Shown here one piece after another: positions 1-9,799 of a DNA stretch of 35,241 nt. Position 1 is the first letter of the stretch; the number at the start of each line of letters is the position of its first letter. Origin of the DNA: Gryganskiella cystojenkinii (taxonomy: Eukaryota; Mortierellomycota; Mortierellomycetes; Mortierellales; Mortierellaceae). Where the stretch lies: positions 4,846 to 40,086 of the forward strand of contig JAAAIG010000305.1 of NCBI GenBank assembly GCA_015852425.1, written 5' to 3'. The notes below the pieces were generated by a model. It made no database searches. It was not told where the DNA came from and was given only the letters and a program-made list of their open reading frames with translations. The translations under genes were made by a program, and so were the position numbers.

Positions 1-76
1 ACTTTTCTTCAATCTCATTCATTCCTTCATTCGAACACTCACCACACGCTCAGGAACTAACTTCTCATTCTTTAAT

Positions 77-188
77 GTAAGTCGAAATGAAATACCTACA
101 TGTCGTGTGCTCATTTCGGGACAACAAAGTTACGCTGTTTTTTTGACAAATTTTGTCCTCGCCTAATAACCGTGTCCTCGCTCATAAG
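77..188 (+). other. 5'-leader intron of the coronin gene
   Basis: A GTAAGTC donor begins at 77, a good branch-point-like CTAATAAC lies near 163-170, and an AG at 187-188 sits directly before the coronin ATG at 189. The upstream sequence from base 1 is CT-rich leader without an ATG. The next coding exon therefore begins exactly with the start codon. This is inferred from splice signals only. Confidence 0.6.
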
Positions 189-2081
189 ATGGCCAACAGA
201 TTCGTCCGTCAATCGAAGTATAGGTAAGTAAAGGAACAAGACCGTTAGATTAAGTCATTTTTTTCGCCACCAACATAGACTCTGACCACCTTTGGCATCT
301 AATTGCCTTGTAGACACGTCTACGGAACAGCCGCCAGACGTGAGTTCAGCTACGATAACGTCAAAGTTTCCAGCAATGCGTGGGATACCAACCTGATCAA
401 AGTCAATCCGGTAAGTCTGGGAGTCTAAAAAAGTCATTCAACCTGGAGAGGGCTCGATGCTCCACCGAAAAAATCGCTATATGATCCTGACATCTTGAAG
501 CGCGGTTCTCTATGATAGTCTTTCTTCTCTTTGAACTGGAACTCGAGCGGCGGAGGCGCCTTTGCCGTTATTCCTTTGTCCATGACTGGTAAGGAAGTGA
601 GGAGAGGGAGGGGGGAGGGGAGGGGAACGCAAAGGCGTCACCGATCTACCTTTAAAAACGGTTTGTAATTACCATTGTCCGCCATCAACAACGTTATAGG
701 CAAGGTTTCCGATGCACTACCTCTTTATCGAGGCCACACTGCCGCAGTCCTCGATACAGACTTCTCTCCCTTTAATGACCACTTGATCGCCTCAGGATCC
801 GAGGACAGCAAAGTTTTCTTGTATACAATCCCTGTGGAGATTGGGGAAGAAGATATCGAACCCGTCGTTCGATTGAATTCTCATGGTCGTAAGGTCGGTC
901 AGGTCGCGTTCAACCCGGTGGCCGAAAATGTTCTCCTCTCGGCCTCTGCAGATCTGACTATGAAACTCTGGGATGTCGAAAAGGGCCAGGAGAAGCAAGA
1001 TATCACGGGCCATCAAGAAGTGATCCAGAGCGTCGCTTGGAACTACAATGGTACCCTGGTCGCGACTACCTGTCGTGACAAAAAATTGCGAGTCTTCGAT
1101 GTCAGAAGCAACAAGATTGTTCATGTAAGGCATTCGTTCCATATCCATCTTCTATAGTATTGACAGGAACTCAGTTTTCCCGCCGGCATGCAATCGCTAA
1201 CATTGCAAAGTGTCCTCTTGAACATCATCCTATTAGCATGGAGACTCTCATCAGGGCGTCAAGGGTTCGCGTGTGGTTTGGATGGGTGAGAACCGTTTGG
1301 CAACCACAGGATTCTCAAAGATGTCAGACCGACAGGTGAACATCTGGGATGCCGCTAGTCTAGAGACTCATTTGCGAACCATGAACCTTGACACTTCCTC
1401 GGGTGTGATCATACCCTTTTACGATCACGATAGCAACATGCTTTACTTGGCTGGAAAGGGCGATGGTAATATTCGTTACTATGAATACGAGGGTGATGAG
1501 ATCCATACGCTCTCCGAATTTGGATCCAACATTCCGCAACGTGGCATGGCGTTTATGCCAAAGCGCGCTTTGAACGTCAATGAATGTGAGATTGCCAGAG
1601 CTTACAAGGTCTCGAACGGAATCGTCGAGCCGATCAGCTTTACCGTCCCACGCAAAGTAAGAACTGTTGTTCTTTGCTCGTTTGATAACTATGTTATTGT
1701 TCTATTGCGCTATTATGCTAACAACATCATGTTGAAAAACAATAGTCAGACTCGTTCCAAGCTGACCTGTTCCCGGACACGATCGGAGACGAGGCTTCGT
1801 TGACGGCCGATGCCTGGTTCGGAGGTGAGACTGCAGGACCCAAGTTGATTTCACTCGAAAGAGGATTCACCGCTACGGCCAAGAAGGAGTTTGTCTCTAG
1901 CGCTGCTGCTCAAGTTGCAGAAGAATATGTGGCGCCACCCAAGAGTGATAAGGATTATCAGGAGGCCTATCACAAGCTCCGTCTCGAGAACGAAGATCTC
2001 AAGAACCAAATGGCACAACGGGATGTCAAGATTCGTCTCTTGGAAGTCCAACTCGAGCAATTGACTGCTCGCAACGAGTAG
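189..2081 (+). CDS. crn1: Coronin, actin-binding WD40 protein
   Basis: Coding exons are read as 189-223, 314-410, 519-588, 700-1124, 1237-1656 and 1746-2081, giving 460 residues, a normal short-coronin length. The product starts MANRFVRQSKYRHVYGTAA, the coronin N-terminal signature, followed by NAWDTNLIKVNP. Seven WD-type blades follow, including GHTAAVLDTDFSPFNDHLIASGS, LWDVEKGQ and the FYDHDSNMLYLAGKGDGN segment typical of coronins. The last 45 residues or so form a leucine-rich heptad coiled coil (YHKLRLENEDLKNQM...LLEVQLEQL) used for oligomerisation. Coronins bind F-actin and Arp2/3 at cortical patches and act in endocytosis and polarised growth. Exon joins keep frame with GT/AG borders. 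The exon 5 acceptor at 1236 is the least certain: it gives KIVH followed by HGDSHQGV. The gene converges with PEPCK. Confidence 0.95.
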
Positions 2082-2412
2082 AGCTGAAGGAAGACACGAA
2101 AAGAGGCGGATATTCTTCTCAGAGCCTTAGATAGTTATCGTTAGTGCCTGTGGGAGCAAACGAGAGTCGAGATCACACCGCAGTCTGCCAACTTTCCCAC
2201 GATATTAAAGCAAACTATCAAAAGCAAACTGGTATTGTAGTGCACGGTAAGCCACGAGGTACTTTTTTTCCAAGATAGTTGTTCGGTTCTTTTTAATTCT
2301 AATATTTACAACATGATGAGGGAAGGGGATATATTACGTGGAAAGTAAAAAAAAAAGATGCAATGCTAAGGTGAGTGGAGTGGGGGGTTTTTTTTGTCGA
2401 GATTTCCATTGT
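2082..2412. other. Convergent 3' region between coronin and PEPCK
   Basis: No gene is seen. On the + strand ATTAAA at 2204-2209 is a plausible coronin poly(A) signal. On the - strand a TGTAAATA motif (2310 to 2303) lies about 100 nt past the PEPCK stop and matches the PUF/Pumilio binding consensus UGUANAUA. The two 3' UTRs probably meet or overlap here. Confidence 0.5.
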
Positions 2413-4047
2413 TTAGATCTTAGGGCCGACAGCGATGACATCCTCGGTAGCCTGGTCCTGGTACTTGGCAAAGTTCTCCTTGAAGAGACCAGCGAGCTTG
2501 GAAACGGTGGATTGGTAATCCTCGGGGGTTCCCTGCCAGGCAGTAGCGGGGTTCAAGACCTCAGCGGGGACACCAGTAACGGCCTTGGGGATCTCGAGAC
2601 CAAAGATAGGGTAGGTCTCGTACTCGGCGGTGGCGAGCTCACCGTTGTGGATAGCATCAATGATAGCACGAGAGTACTTCAAGGCGATACGCTTGCCGGT
2701 ACCGTAGGCACCACCGTTCCAACCAGTGTTGATCAACCAGACATCGGCCTTGTGCTCATGGATCTTGTCCGCGAGCATGGTAGCATACTGTGTAGGGTGG
2801 AGGACCAAGAAGGGCTGACCGAAGCAAGCAGAGAAGGTCGCCTCGGGTTCGGTGACGCCTTCCTCAGTACCGGCGATCTTGGCGGTGTATCCCGAAATGA
2901 AGTGGTACATGGCTTGGGCCGAGGTCAACTTGGAGACGGGGGGGAGGACTCCGAAGGCATCACAGGTCAACATGATAATGTTCTTGGGGTGAGCTCCAAT
3001 GCAGGGCAAGAGGGCGTTGGGGATATACTCGATAGGGTAGGCGCAACGGGTGTTCTCAGTCAAGGACTTGTCGGTGTAATCAACAACACGGGTATCCTCG
3101 TCAAAGACAACGTTCTCGAGGACGGATCCGAAACGAATAGCACCGAAAATCTCGGGCTCCTTCTCGGCGGAGAGGTCGATAGTCTTCGCATAGCATCCTC
3201 CCTCGATGTTGAAGACACCGGTATCGGTCCAGACATGCTCATCATCACCGATCAAAGCACGGGCAGGGTCAGCAGAAAGAGTGGTCTTGCCAGTTCCGGA
3301 CAAGCCAAAGAACAGAGAGGTATCGCCCTTGGGTCCTTGGTTGGCGGAGGAATGGAGGGAAAGAACACCGGCCTTGGGCATGAGGTAGTGCATGATGGTG
3401 AAGACACCCTTCTTCATCTCACCGGCGTACTCAGTACCGAGAATGACCATCTGACGAAGCTTGAAGTTGATTGAAACAGAGGTGGTCGAGGTCATTCCAG
3501 TGGTGTAACGGTTGGCGGGGAAGGCGCCGGCGTTCAAGATAGTGAAGTCAGGCTCGCCATAGTTCTTGAGCTCCTCTTCCGTGGGGCGGATCAGCATGTT
3601 GTGCATGAACAAAGAGTGGTAGGCACGGGCACAGACGACACGGATCTTGAGGCGGTACTTGGGGTCCCAGCCGGCGAATCCATCAAAGACGTAGAGGCGC
3701 TCACGAGTGTTGAGGTAATCGACGGCACGCTCATGGTTGATCAAGAAGGCGTGCTCGGTCATCTTAGTGTTCACGGGTCCCCACCAGATATCCTCAGAAG
3801 TTGTCTCCTCATCAACAATACGCTTGTCACGAGGAGAACGGCCAGTCTTCTTGCCCGAGCAGGTCACCAAGGCACCAGCGGAGGAGATTGATGTGCCGGG
3901 CTCGTAACGGAGGGCATCTTCGTAAAGCTTGGCGACTGAGGTGTTGCGGAGGAGATTCACGCGGGTGTAATCAATACCGTCCTTGCCAACCGAGGCCTCG
4001 AGCTCGGGATCGTGCTTGTGGATGGAGGGAGTGGGTGATTTCGTCAT
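2413..4047 (-). CDS. pck1: Phosphoenolpyruvate carboxykinase (ATP)
   Basis: Single-exon gene of 544 codons starting [13 protein letters not shown], usual for the fungal ATP-dependent family. It converts oxaloacetate and ATP to phosphoenolpyruvate, CO2 and ADP, the committed cytosolic step of gluconeogenesis. Visible signatures are the substrate-binding TGRSPRDK (68-75), the metal and substrate segment [11 protein letters not shown] (204-214), the P-loop [11 protein letters not shown] (248-258) and the kinase-2-like [10 protein letters not shown] (264-273). [13 protein letters not shown] near the C-terminus also fits. The ATG at 4047 is the first in frame, and the short leader to the TATA box has no other ATG. 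Strong codon bias suggests high expression. An apparent 378-codon antisense ORF is a by-product of that bias. Confidence 0.98.
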   Translation of the reverse strand: MTKSPTPSIHKHDPELEASVGKDGIDYTRVNLLRNTSVAKLYEDALRYEPGTSISSAGALVTCSGKKTGRSPRDKRIVDEETTSEDIWWGPVNTKMTEHAFLINHERAVDYLNTRERLYVFDGFAGWDPKYRLKIRVVCARAYHSLFMHNMLIRPTEEELKNYGEPDFTILNAGAFPANRYTTGMTSTTSVSINFKLRQMVILGTEYAGEMKKGVFTIMHYLMPKAGVLSLHSSANQGPKGDTSLFFGLSGTGKTTLSADPARALIGDDEHVWTDTGVFNIEGGCYAKTIDLSAEKEPEIFGAIRFGSVLENVVFDEDTRVVDYTDKSLTENTRCAYPIEYIPNALLPCIGAHPKNIIMLTCDAFGVLPPVSKLTSAQAMYHFISGYTAKIAGTEEGVTEPEATFSACFGQPFLVLHPTQYATMLADKIHEHKADVWLINTGWNGGAYGTGKRIALKYSRAIIDAIHNGELATAEYETYPIFGLEIPKAVTGVPAEVLNPATAWQGTPEDYQSTVSKLAGLFKENFAKYQDQATEDVIAVGPKI

Positions 4048-4157
4048 GTTCGGTTATAGAATGTGTGAGGGGAAGAGAGGGGAGTGGAGAGGCGAGGTAT
4101 TGGTTTGTTAGAAAGTCAAAGAAGAAAAAGAGTGGGAGGACAGAAAAGGGCCGTTGG

Positions 4158-4165
4158 TTTTTATA
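4158..4165 (-). promoter_or_regulatory. TATA box of PEPCK
   Basis: The - strand reads TATAAAAA about 110 nt upstream of the PEPCK ATG, followed by a purine-poor leader free of ATG. Spacing and motif fit a TATA-type core promoter of a strongly regulated metabolic gene. Confidence 0.6.
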
Positions 4166-7100
4166 GGATCATGAATGCCGGAACGAACAGGAGGAGGAAC
4201 CCGACCCACGGGCGCATTTTTTTCATGTTGAACACTTTACTTTGACAGATGAAGAGAAGCTACAATTGAATAAGAAAAAGAACTCAATGACTCTATTTTT
4301 TTTTTTTTTTTTTTTTGGCAACAACCAACCTAAAAGAGGAAGGGCTGTTTATTGTCTTTGTTGGGATTGAATACTCTTTTTCTGTTGGACAGGCCTGCTC
4401 GCAACCCTATTTTTTCCACGGATTCGGATTCTCATTGACGGATTCACTTTTTTTTCCCTGAGTTTGTTCTTAGGCTTACAATGCCCAAGGGCCAGACACC
4501 TGCTTCCTCGATCGAAAGTTGCCTTTTCTCGAAGCCTTTAGAGTGCAGTGCTTTCGACAGCAACATCTTTGAGTTGCTCAATCTCTATAGGAAGAAAGGG
4601 GATGTTGTTGGAGAGGAAGAGGACTGTGATGGCGAACGTTGATGGGTGGACATTAACCAGACGAACGTCTTTCATTTGTAGGGCTTTGCGGTCCAACAAT
4701 TTTTTTTTTTTTTTTTTTTTTGCGTCCAATTGACCCGGCTTGAACTTTGCACAGGAAGTTGGTCCTTAAGCAGTAAAGGCGCTGTCCGACCCGCGTTTAC
4801 CCTTCCTTGGCCATAAAAATAAATCATCACTCACCAGGGATGAAAATAGTTGTGCAAAAGTAACGACTATTTTGACGAGTTAACCCGAAGGAAAGACCGA
4901 GAGAAATGGAAACTAGAGCGGCCAAAGTAAAAAAAAAAAAATCCTTTCCAGGAAAAAGGCGGGGGTGCCTTGTGCGAGAATTCGTTGTGGAGAGAAGGAA
5001 AAATTGCTGCCATTTCAAAATTGACAAAAGAGTGGTCGCACAGTCGCACACACACAAAGCAACTTACAACGGCAGAAAGGACGTTCGGTTCCAACTGTTA
5101 GGCAGGATGGTCCAAACACTGAAGTGTAGGAGTGCCAAAAAAAATTAGTCTATTGTCATTTTATTCTGTTGATGTTTAAGTCAACAAGCATCACCAAGTT
5201 GACGTTCAAGTTTAACAACAGCCAGTCCCCTTGGACTCTGAGAATCCAATAAGAATAGAACCCATTTTTGCAATGAATTGCTTGAAGCACACCTTCACAC
5301 ATCAATAATATTCGAGGCCTGTCGGGACCATGAACGTGTAGAACGACTGACTGGTTTTAAAAGAACTGGCCACCCAACTTCCTTCCTTTCCTCTTTTGAT
5401 TCATCAAAAAAAAAAAAAAAAAAAGGGATCGCCTCTTTGTCCATAATCCTCTGTGACTCTTAAGGAACCTCGTTCATTGGTGCCCCGCTTCAATTTCCTT
5501 CTGAAATTCGTTCGTGCTTTCCCCAACGGAGTTTTGAGCGTTTTTTTTTCTCTTTCACCCAAAAATAATTCGGACATCGAAGACTCCGCTCTTGTCCCCA
5601 CACGCAAACCTTGTGTGCATTTCCAAAGAAGGAAACGCGAAGCCTTGAGAGAGGAAAAGATGCGGGGAAGGGGGAAACATTCAGAGAATTGAGGAACCTT
5701 TAATAATGGATAAGCTGGGAGTGGGACCAGGGCTTGCCTCACAGGTGACGGCAGATTGATATCAAGCATTGCCTGCAATTGACGGAGAGGAACAGCAAAA
5801 AGAACGCAACTTACTGTAGGTACAAAAATCAAAACAGTGACGAACAAGTGTTTGTGGTTGCACAGAAAGAAGATCAAAATGAACCACACGATGTCAACGA
5901 ACATGTTATTTTTGTTACGTTCAATCATCATGACGATCGAGGCCATAACTCGCTCCACCGTTTCAATTGAGCTAGACCGGGAACCCAACGGGCTTACGGC
6001 TTGCAAAGAGTCAAGACAGAAGAACGCACAATTTTGAATGTTGCTTCCTCACATGCTTTCTTGTTGAGTTGTGGACCAGGTGGATGGAAACTTTAGGAAC
6101 CATAAAAAAGCAGTCCACTCCCGACGAAATCCGAGATGACACGAAAGTGCTTTCGAGCGGCGTTCTCTTTGGTTTGTCAACTGTCAACGGCATGTGCTAG
6201 ACCTTAGTCCCTCTGGGATAAAGCGTTGGACAACTCCGAGTCGCGCAAACGAGATTACATGACTGGCCCTTTTGCGTGTCCCTCTCTTGAACATAAAAGT
6301 AAAGGCCATCAATTTTCGCCCGAGTTCTCCTTCAGTGTAACAACATATTCAGCAGTAGAATTGACAAGAATAGAATCGAAGAATAGGAACAGTGTAGTTC
6401 CTCCTTGCCATATTCAAGATTTTTTATATGTTTCTCTTCCCACGGAGCATGTATCGCCCGCCTCGGAGCTTTATGTTTGTCATTTTCCTGAAACGGATGA
6501 AGATATAGGACTTTTTGTACTGTGCAAGATTTTCCCACAATACCAGCACTAGAAAAACCATGGTGGCATGATGGTGTCCGTATTTTTTGCACAATTGATA
6601 GTTTTATTGAGTAGAGTTATTATAGAAAGTAGAGAAATGGAAGACTGAAAGGACGTTTGGTGTTGAAAAGAAGTTGAAAAAGAAAAGTGATTGTAAAAAA
6701 AACTATCATGAAAAAAGTTGTGCGATTGGAAAAAAAAGCGGGAGTAAACAGAAAAAAAATGCTATGAACAAGGTAGATACAAAATGGGGTCGGAAAGAAG
6801 AAGATGCAAGAGGGGTGGTTGCAACAAGTTGGTCGGGATGCCTCCACTTCCTTTGATCCTCCTCCTGTGATTTCCTTCCTCTTGAACACTTTTCACAACA
6901 AAAACTTCCTCCTCTCTCTCTCTTTTTAGGGCCTATCGACGCGGATTCCTCGTTCATAATATTGGTCGAGTTCTTTTTTTTTCCTTTTTTTTTTCTTGAC
7001 TTCCCTCGTCTCCGATGCCCTCTCTCTCTTGTTTTCCCAGAGTTGAATATCAAACGATCAGGTTTTGAACAAGCATAGTTGGTCGTCTACACAAATCCAT

Positions 7101-7241
7101 CCCCACGAAACGTCGATCAAAAAAATGATATGTCGAAAGAAAAAGGAGAAAAAAAATAAACGAAATTCCAGAAAAGCGAAACGAAACAAAGAGAAGAAAT
7201 GAAGGAAACAACGGTGGAGTAAAAGGGCGGGAACTGGAACT
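4166..7241. other. Long A/T-tract-rich intergenic region, no convincing gene
   Basis: This 3 kb spacer holds the distal PEPCK promoter (right of 4166) and the 3' flank of the CPSase small-subunit gene (left of 7241). It is studded with homopolymer runs (T21 at 4296-4316, T22 at 4700-4721, A19 at 5406-5424). Six-frame translations are short and low in complexity and begin mostly at non-ATG codons. A 200-codon - strand frame at 5404-6006 starts with TTG, has erratic composition and ends in the poly(A) tract, so I do not call it. AATAAA on the - strand at 6602-6607 might be a distal poly(A) signal. Confidence 0.5.
4688..4729. repeat. T22 tract flanked by short direct repeats
   Basis: A 22-nt poly(T) run (4700-4721) is bracketed by GCGGTCCAA (4688-4696) and GCGTCCAA (4722-4729), an imperfect direct repeat with an exact GTCCAA. 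It resembles a small target-site duplication around a poly(A) insertion, but may be coincidental. Confidence 0.4.
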
Positions 7242-8651
7242 TTAGACCACAACTTCAACGGGCTTGGGAACCTTCTTGATCAGGGTCTCGGTCGCGTAGA
7301 AGGGCTTGGAAGAGTTCTTGATCTTCTCAGCTCGGGCTAGGTTCAAAAAGTCATCAAAGAGATACTCGGTATCCTGAGGGCCTCCCTTGGCTTCGGGGTG
7401 GAACTGGACCGAGGAGAAGGGTTTGGTCTTGTGACGGATACCCTCATTCGAGCCATCGTTCGCGTTCACGAAGTACTTCTCCCAGCCGTTGAGAACCTTT
7501 CCGGGAGCCAGAACAGAATCCTCGAGCGCATAGCCATGATTCTGGGAGGTGATGCTGCAACGTCCGTTCTGCATGTTGATCGCGGGCTGGTTGTGTCCTC
7601 GGTTACCAAACTGAAGCTTGTAGACGTCCAATCCAGCGGCCATGCCCATCAGCTGATTACCCATACAGATTCCAAAAATGGGTTTGGGGTTTGGGTTCTT
7701 GAAGGCCGTGGCCAGGTTCTCGACGGTGGTCATTGCGGCTCGTGGGTCACCGGGTCCATTCGAGATGAAGAGACCATCAAACTGATCCATGACTTTGTTG
7801 AAATCGTGATTCCAGGGGAGGACGGTTACGGCGGCGCCGCGAGCGACGAGACAACGCAGGATGTTCTCCTTGACGCCACAGTCGATCAACGCAATCTTGA
7901 CATCGCCCATGGGGTTCAACTCGTACACCTCCTTGGTACTGGCCTCAGAGACCAGATTACGGTCGTTGGGGTTAGGGAAATCAACGACTTCCTTGTTCTC
8001 CAGGACTTCTTGGCCGACCTCCAGCTTGGCAAGAGTCGACCCCTGATCACGAAGTAAATGAACGATCGCACGGGTGTCGACTCCGGAAATGGCGGGGATA
8101 CCCTCACGAGCGCACCACTCGCCCAAAGATTCGACAGCGGTCCAGTGAGAATACTTTGTCGCGTAGTCGTTGACGACGATTCCCTGACATTGAATCTTGT
8201 TAGACTCGAAATACTTGAGCAATCCGAATTGATCCTTTTCCTGAGAGGGGACTCCATAGTTTCCAATCAAAGGTTGGGTAAAGACCAAAATTTGACCACG
8301 GTAAGAGGGGTCCGTCATTGATTCGGGGTAACCGACTAGAGAGGTCGTGAAGACGGCCTCGCCAAAGGACGAGCTCTCGGCACCAAAGGACGTTCCGGTG
8401 AAGACATGTCCAGATTTGAGCTTCAAGGCTGCGGGCATAGCCTTAGGAGCTGATGTGTCGAACTGGTAAGGAGTCGAGTGCGCCACGGGCTTTGGAGCAG
8501 CCTTGTTTGCGGGGAAGACCGTGTCGGCGACAGTGGCCAGAGATCGCATAGGGACAGACGAACGCATGAGAGTGCGAGTCAAACTAGGACGGACCAGGGA
8601 CTTGACCGTGGCGACGCGAGACATGATAGCGGCTTGTTGAAGGAACGACAT
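7242..8651 (-). CDS. cpa1: Carbamoyl-phosphate synthase small subunit, arginine-specific, mitochondrial
   Basis: Single-exon 469-residue glutaminase subunit. It hydrolyses glutamine and passes ammonia to the large subunit for carbamoyl phosphate used in arginine synthesis. The first 45 residues are Arg/Ser/Ala-rich with few acids ([20 protein letters not shown]), a mitochondrial presequence. The CPSase_sm domain follows ([36 protein letters not shown]), then a class I glutamine amidotransferase domain with nucleophile Cys329 in GICMGNQ and His418/Glu420 in [11 protein letters not shown]. The ISGVDTRAI and ISNGPGDP motifs are intact. It is separate from the large subunit, as in arginine-type fungal enzymes and unlike the CAD/URA2 fusion. 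The start at 8651 has A at -3. Upstream lie an attenuator-peptide uORF and a Gcn4-type site, pointing to arginine feedback and general amino acid control. Confidence 0.97.
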   Translation of the reverse strand: MSFLQQAAIMSRVATVKSLVRPSLTRTLMRSSVPMRSLATVADTVFPANKAAPKPVAHSTPYQFDTSAPKAMPAALKLKSGHVFTGTSFGAESSSFGEAVFTTSLVGYPESMTDPSYRGQILVFTQPLIGNYGVPSQEKDQFGLLKYFESNKIQCQGIVVNDYATKYSHWTAVESLGEWCAREGIPAISGVDTRAIVHLLRDQGSTLAKLEVGQEVLENKEVVDFPNPNDRNLVSEASTKEVYELNPMGDVKIALIDCGVKENILRCLVARGAAVTVLPWNHDFNKVMDQFDGLFISNGPGDPRAAMTTVENLATAFKNPNPKPIFGICMGNQLMGMAAGLDVYKLQFGNRGHNQPAINMQNGRCSITSQNHGYALEDSVLAPGKVLNGWEKYFVNANDGSNEGIRHKTKPFSSVQFHPEAKGGPQDTEYLFDDFLNLARAEKIKNSSKPFYATETLIKKVPKPVEVVV

Positions 8652-9127
8652 GTTGTTTGTAAGTTGTAGTTTTTTTGTTGATGTTTTGCTTGAGGTGGAG
8701 ATCGGATATGTTTTTTTTGTGATCTTTTTTTAGATCGACGAACCGGAGATTTTTGATCGCGTTTTTTTGTGTGGGGTTGAAAGCGGTGACTGCTAAATGA
8801 GCTGGCTGATGGATAATATCTTTTTTTCGGTAAGGTTTCTTGAGATTACTTCGGACGGTTGTCGTGAAAGAACTGGAGGAGACAGACAGAAAAGCGGGAA
8901 AACTGTGAAAGAGAGGATAAAAGATTGAAAGGAATTGCAAGAGAAAATAGGAAAGAAAAAAAAAAGCGAGGTTGTGCTATGAATATAGAAGGCGAGTTGA
9001 TGAAAGTAAAAAAAAAGAGTGGAGATGAAAGTCGGGTGTGACGAAAGTGTTTAAGGGAAACTGGGCAAAGGAGGAGATGGGGAAGCGGGGGGTGGTGATA
9101 GGTAGGAGTGATTATTGTTTTGTTGCT

Positions 9128-9418
9128 TTAAAGGCCGTTTGGATTGGCGTTCTTCCAGACTATCGTTCGTTATCGGGTAGAGTAAGGTTGAGAGTCGAAA
9201 GAGAGTGCAGGGTTTGTGTGGAAGTGAGGCAGAAAGTGTGAGAGAACGACAAAATCGACTTAGCAAAGAGATCATTCAACATTGTTGACAAGACGCTTTC
9301 TCAAGAAAGAAAGAGATAGAAGGCATTGATGCACACACATAGAAAAGAGAAACAAGCATAGCATACCTTGATCAGAGATGTAATCGGCAGAGTTCTTTTC
9401 TTGCGAGTGGGAGTACAT
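9128..9418 (-). CDS. Arginine attenuator peptide (AAP) uORF, spliced
   Basis: Two exons on the - strand, 9418-9367 (ATG to CAAG) and 9159-9128 (to TAA), join to 28 codons including the stop. The peptide begins MYSHSQEKN and continues SADYISDQVWKNANPNGL. Yeast CPA1 and Neurospora arg-2 leader peptides share the cores CQDYISDHIW and SQDYLSDHLW. Here Asp12, Tyr13, Ser15, Asp16 and Trp19 occupy the same positions as in Neurospora. In those fungi the nascent peptide plus arginine stalls the terminating ribosome, blocks scanning to the main ORF and promotes mRNA decay. The uORF start has T at -3 (weak), allowing leaky scanning, and is the first AUG of the leader. The next AUG after its stop is the CPSase start, 476 nt on. 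Family assignment rests on motif, position and gene context; I have not aligned it computationally. Confidence 0.88.
9160..9366 (-). other. 207-nt intron inside the AAP uORF
   Basis: On the - strand a GTATGC donor (9366) follows CAAG, and the acceptor ATAG ends at 9160 after a CGATAACG branch-like stretch. Removing it restores the AAP core (DQ joined to VW). If it is retained, the frame runs from 9418 to a TGA at 9274-9272, giving 48 codons that lack the Trp and the conserved tail. Confidence 0.8.
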
Positions 9419-9690
9419 GGAAAGTTGTACTAGAGGCAGAAGAGAAGGAGTAGGGTGGTGCCTAGGGCAGCGAGGAACTATTCAGCTAGTAGGTGTGGTA
9501 CGGGGGAAGTGTGTTTAAGGACAAAAGATTGAAAAAGAAAGAGAAAGAGAAAAAGAGGCGAAACCGACGAAGAGAGGGTGCCTTTTATTTGGTTGAGAAG
9601 ATAGCAGGCGGTCGAGATATGGTTATCTGCTTATGTCTCGTTTTTTCGAACCCTTTCGTTTTTTTTTTGTTCAATGAGACTGACACCGCG

Positions 9691-9697
9691 TGACTCA
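9691..9697. promoter_or_regulatory. Gcn4/CPC1-type site TGACTCA
   Basis: A perfect palindromic TGACTCA lies about 270 bp upstream of the AAP start in the promoter of the CPSase small-subunit gene. In ascomycetes this is the target of the bZIP activator Gcn4/CPC1, which induces arginine genes under amino acid starvation. Function here is inferred from motif and gene identity. Confidence 0.6.
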
Positions 9698-9719
9698 AAT
9701 CGACCCAGGATCTCCCCTC

Positions 9720-9796
9720 ACGAGATCACGTGGAGATGCAAGAATCTCGTCAATCAATTTAACGATTGGTGGCAAAATAGATTGCACGCCACCAAT
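9720..9796. promoter_or_regulatory. Inverted-repeat cluster with CACGTG and paired CCAAT boxes
   Basis: ACGAGAT (9720-9726) pairs with ATCTCGT (9744-9750) around a CACGTG E-box (9727-9732). Just beyond, ATTGGTGGC (9765-9773) and GCCACCAAT (9788-9796) form a perfect 9-bp inverted repeat carrying two oppositely oriented CCAAT boxes. Together with the adjacent TGACTCA this looks like an upstream activating region for the - strand gene. Confidence 0.5.
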
Positions 9797-9799
9797 AAG

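Noticed and set aside
2338..3474. 378-codon + strand ORF antisense to PEPCK
   Set aside because: Lies opposite a certain, strongly codon-biased gene; Gly/Val/Leu-rich translation without domains. Similar shadows occur opposite CPSase (7398-8057) and IDH1 (32186-33097).
5404..6006. 200-codon - strand ORF with a hydrophobic segment
   Set aside because: Begins at TTG, has erratic composition, ends in poly-Phe from a homopolymer run, and has no recognisable domain or splice structure.
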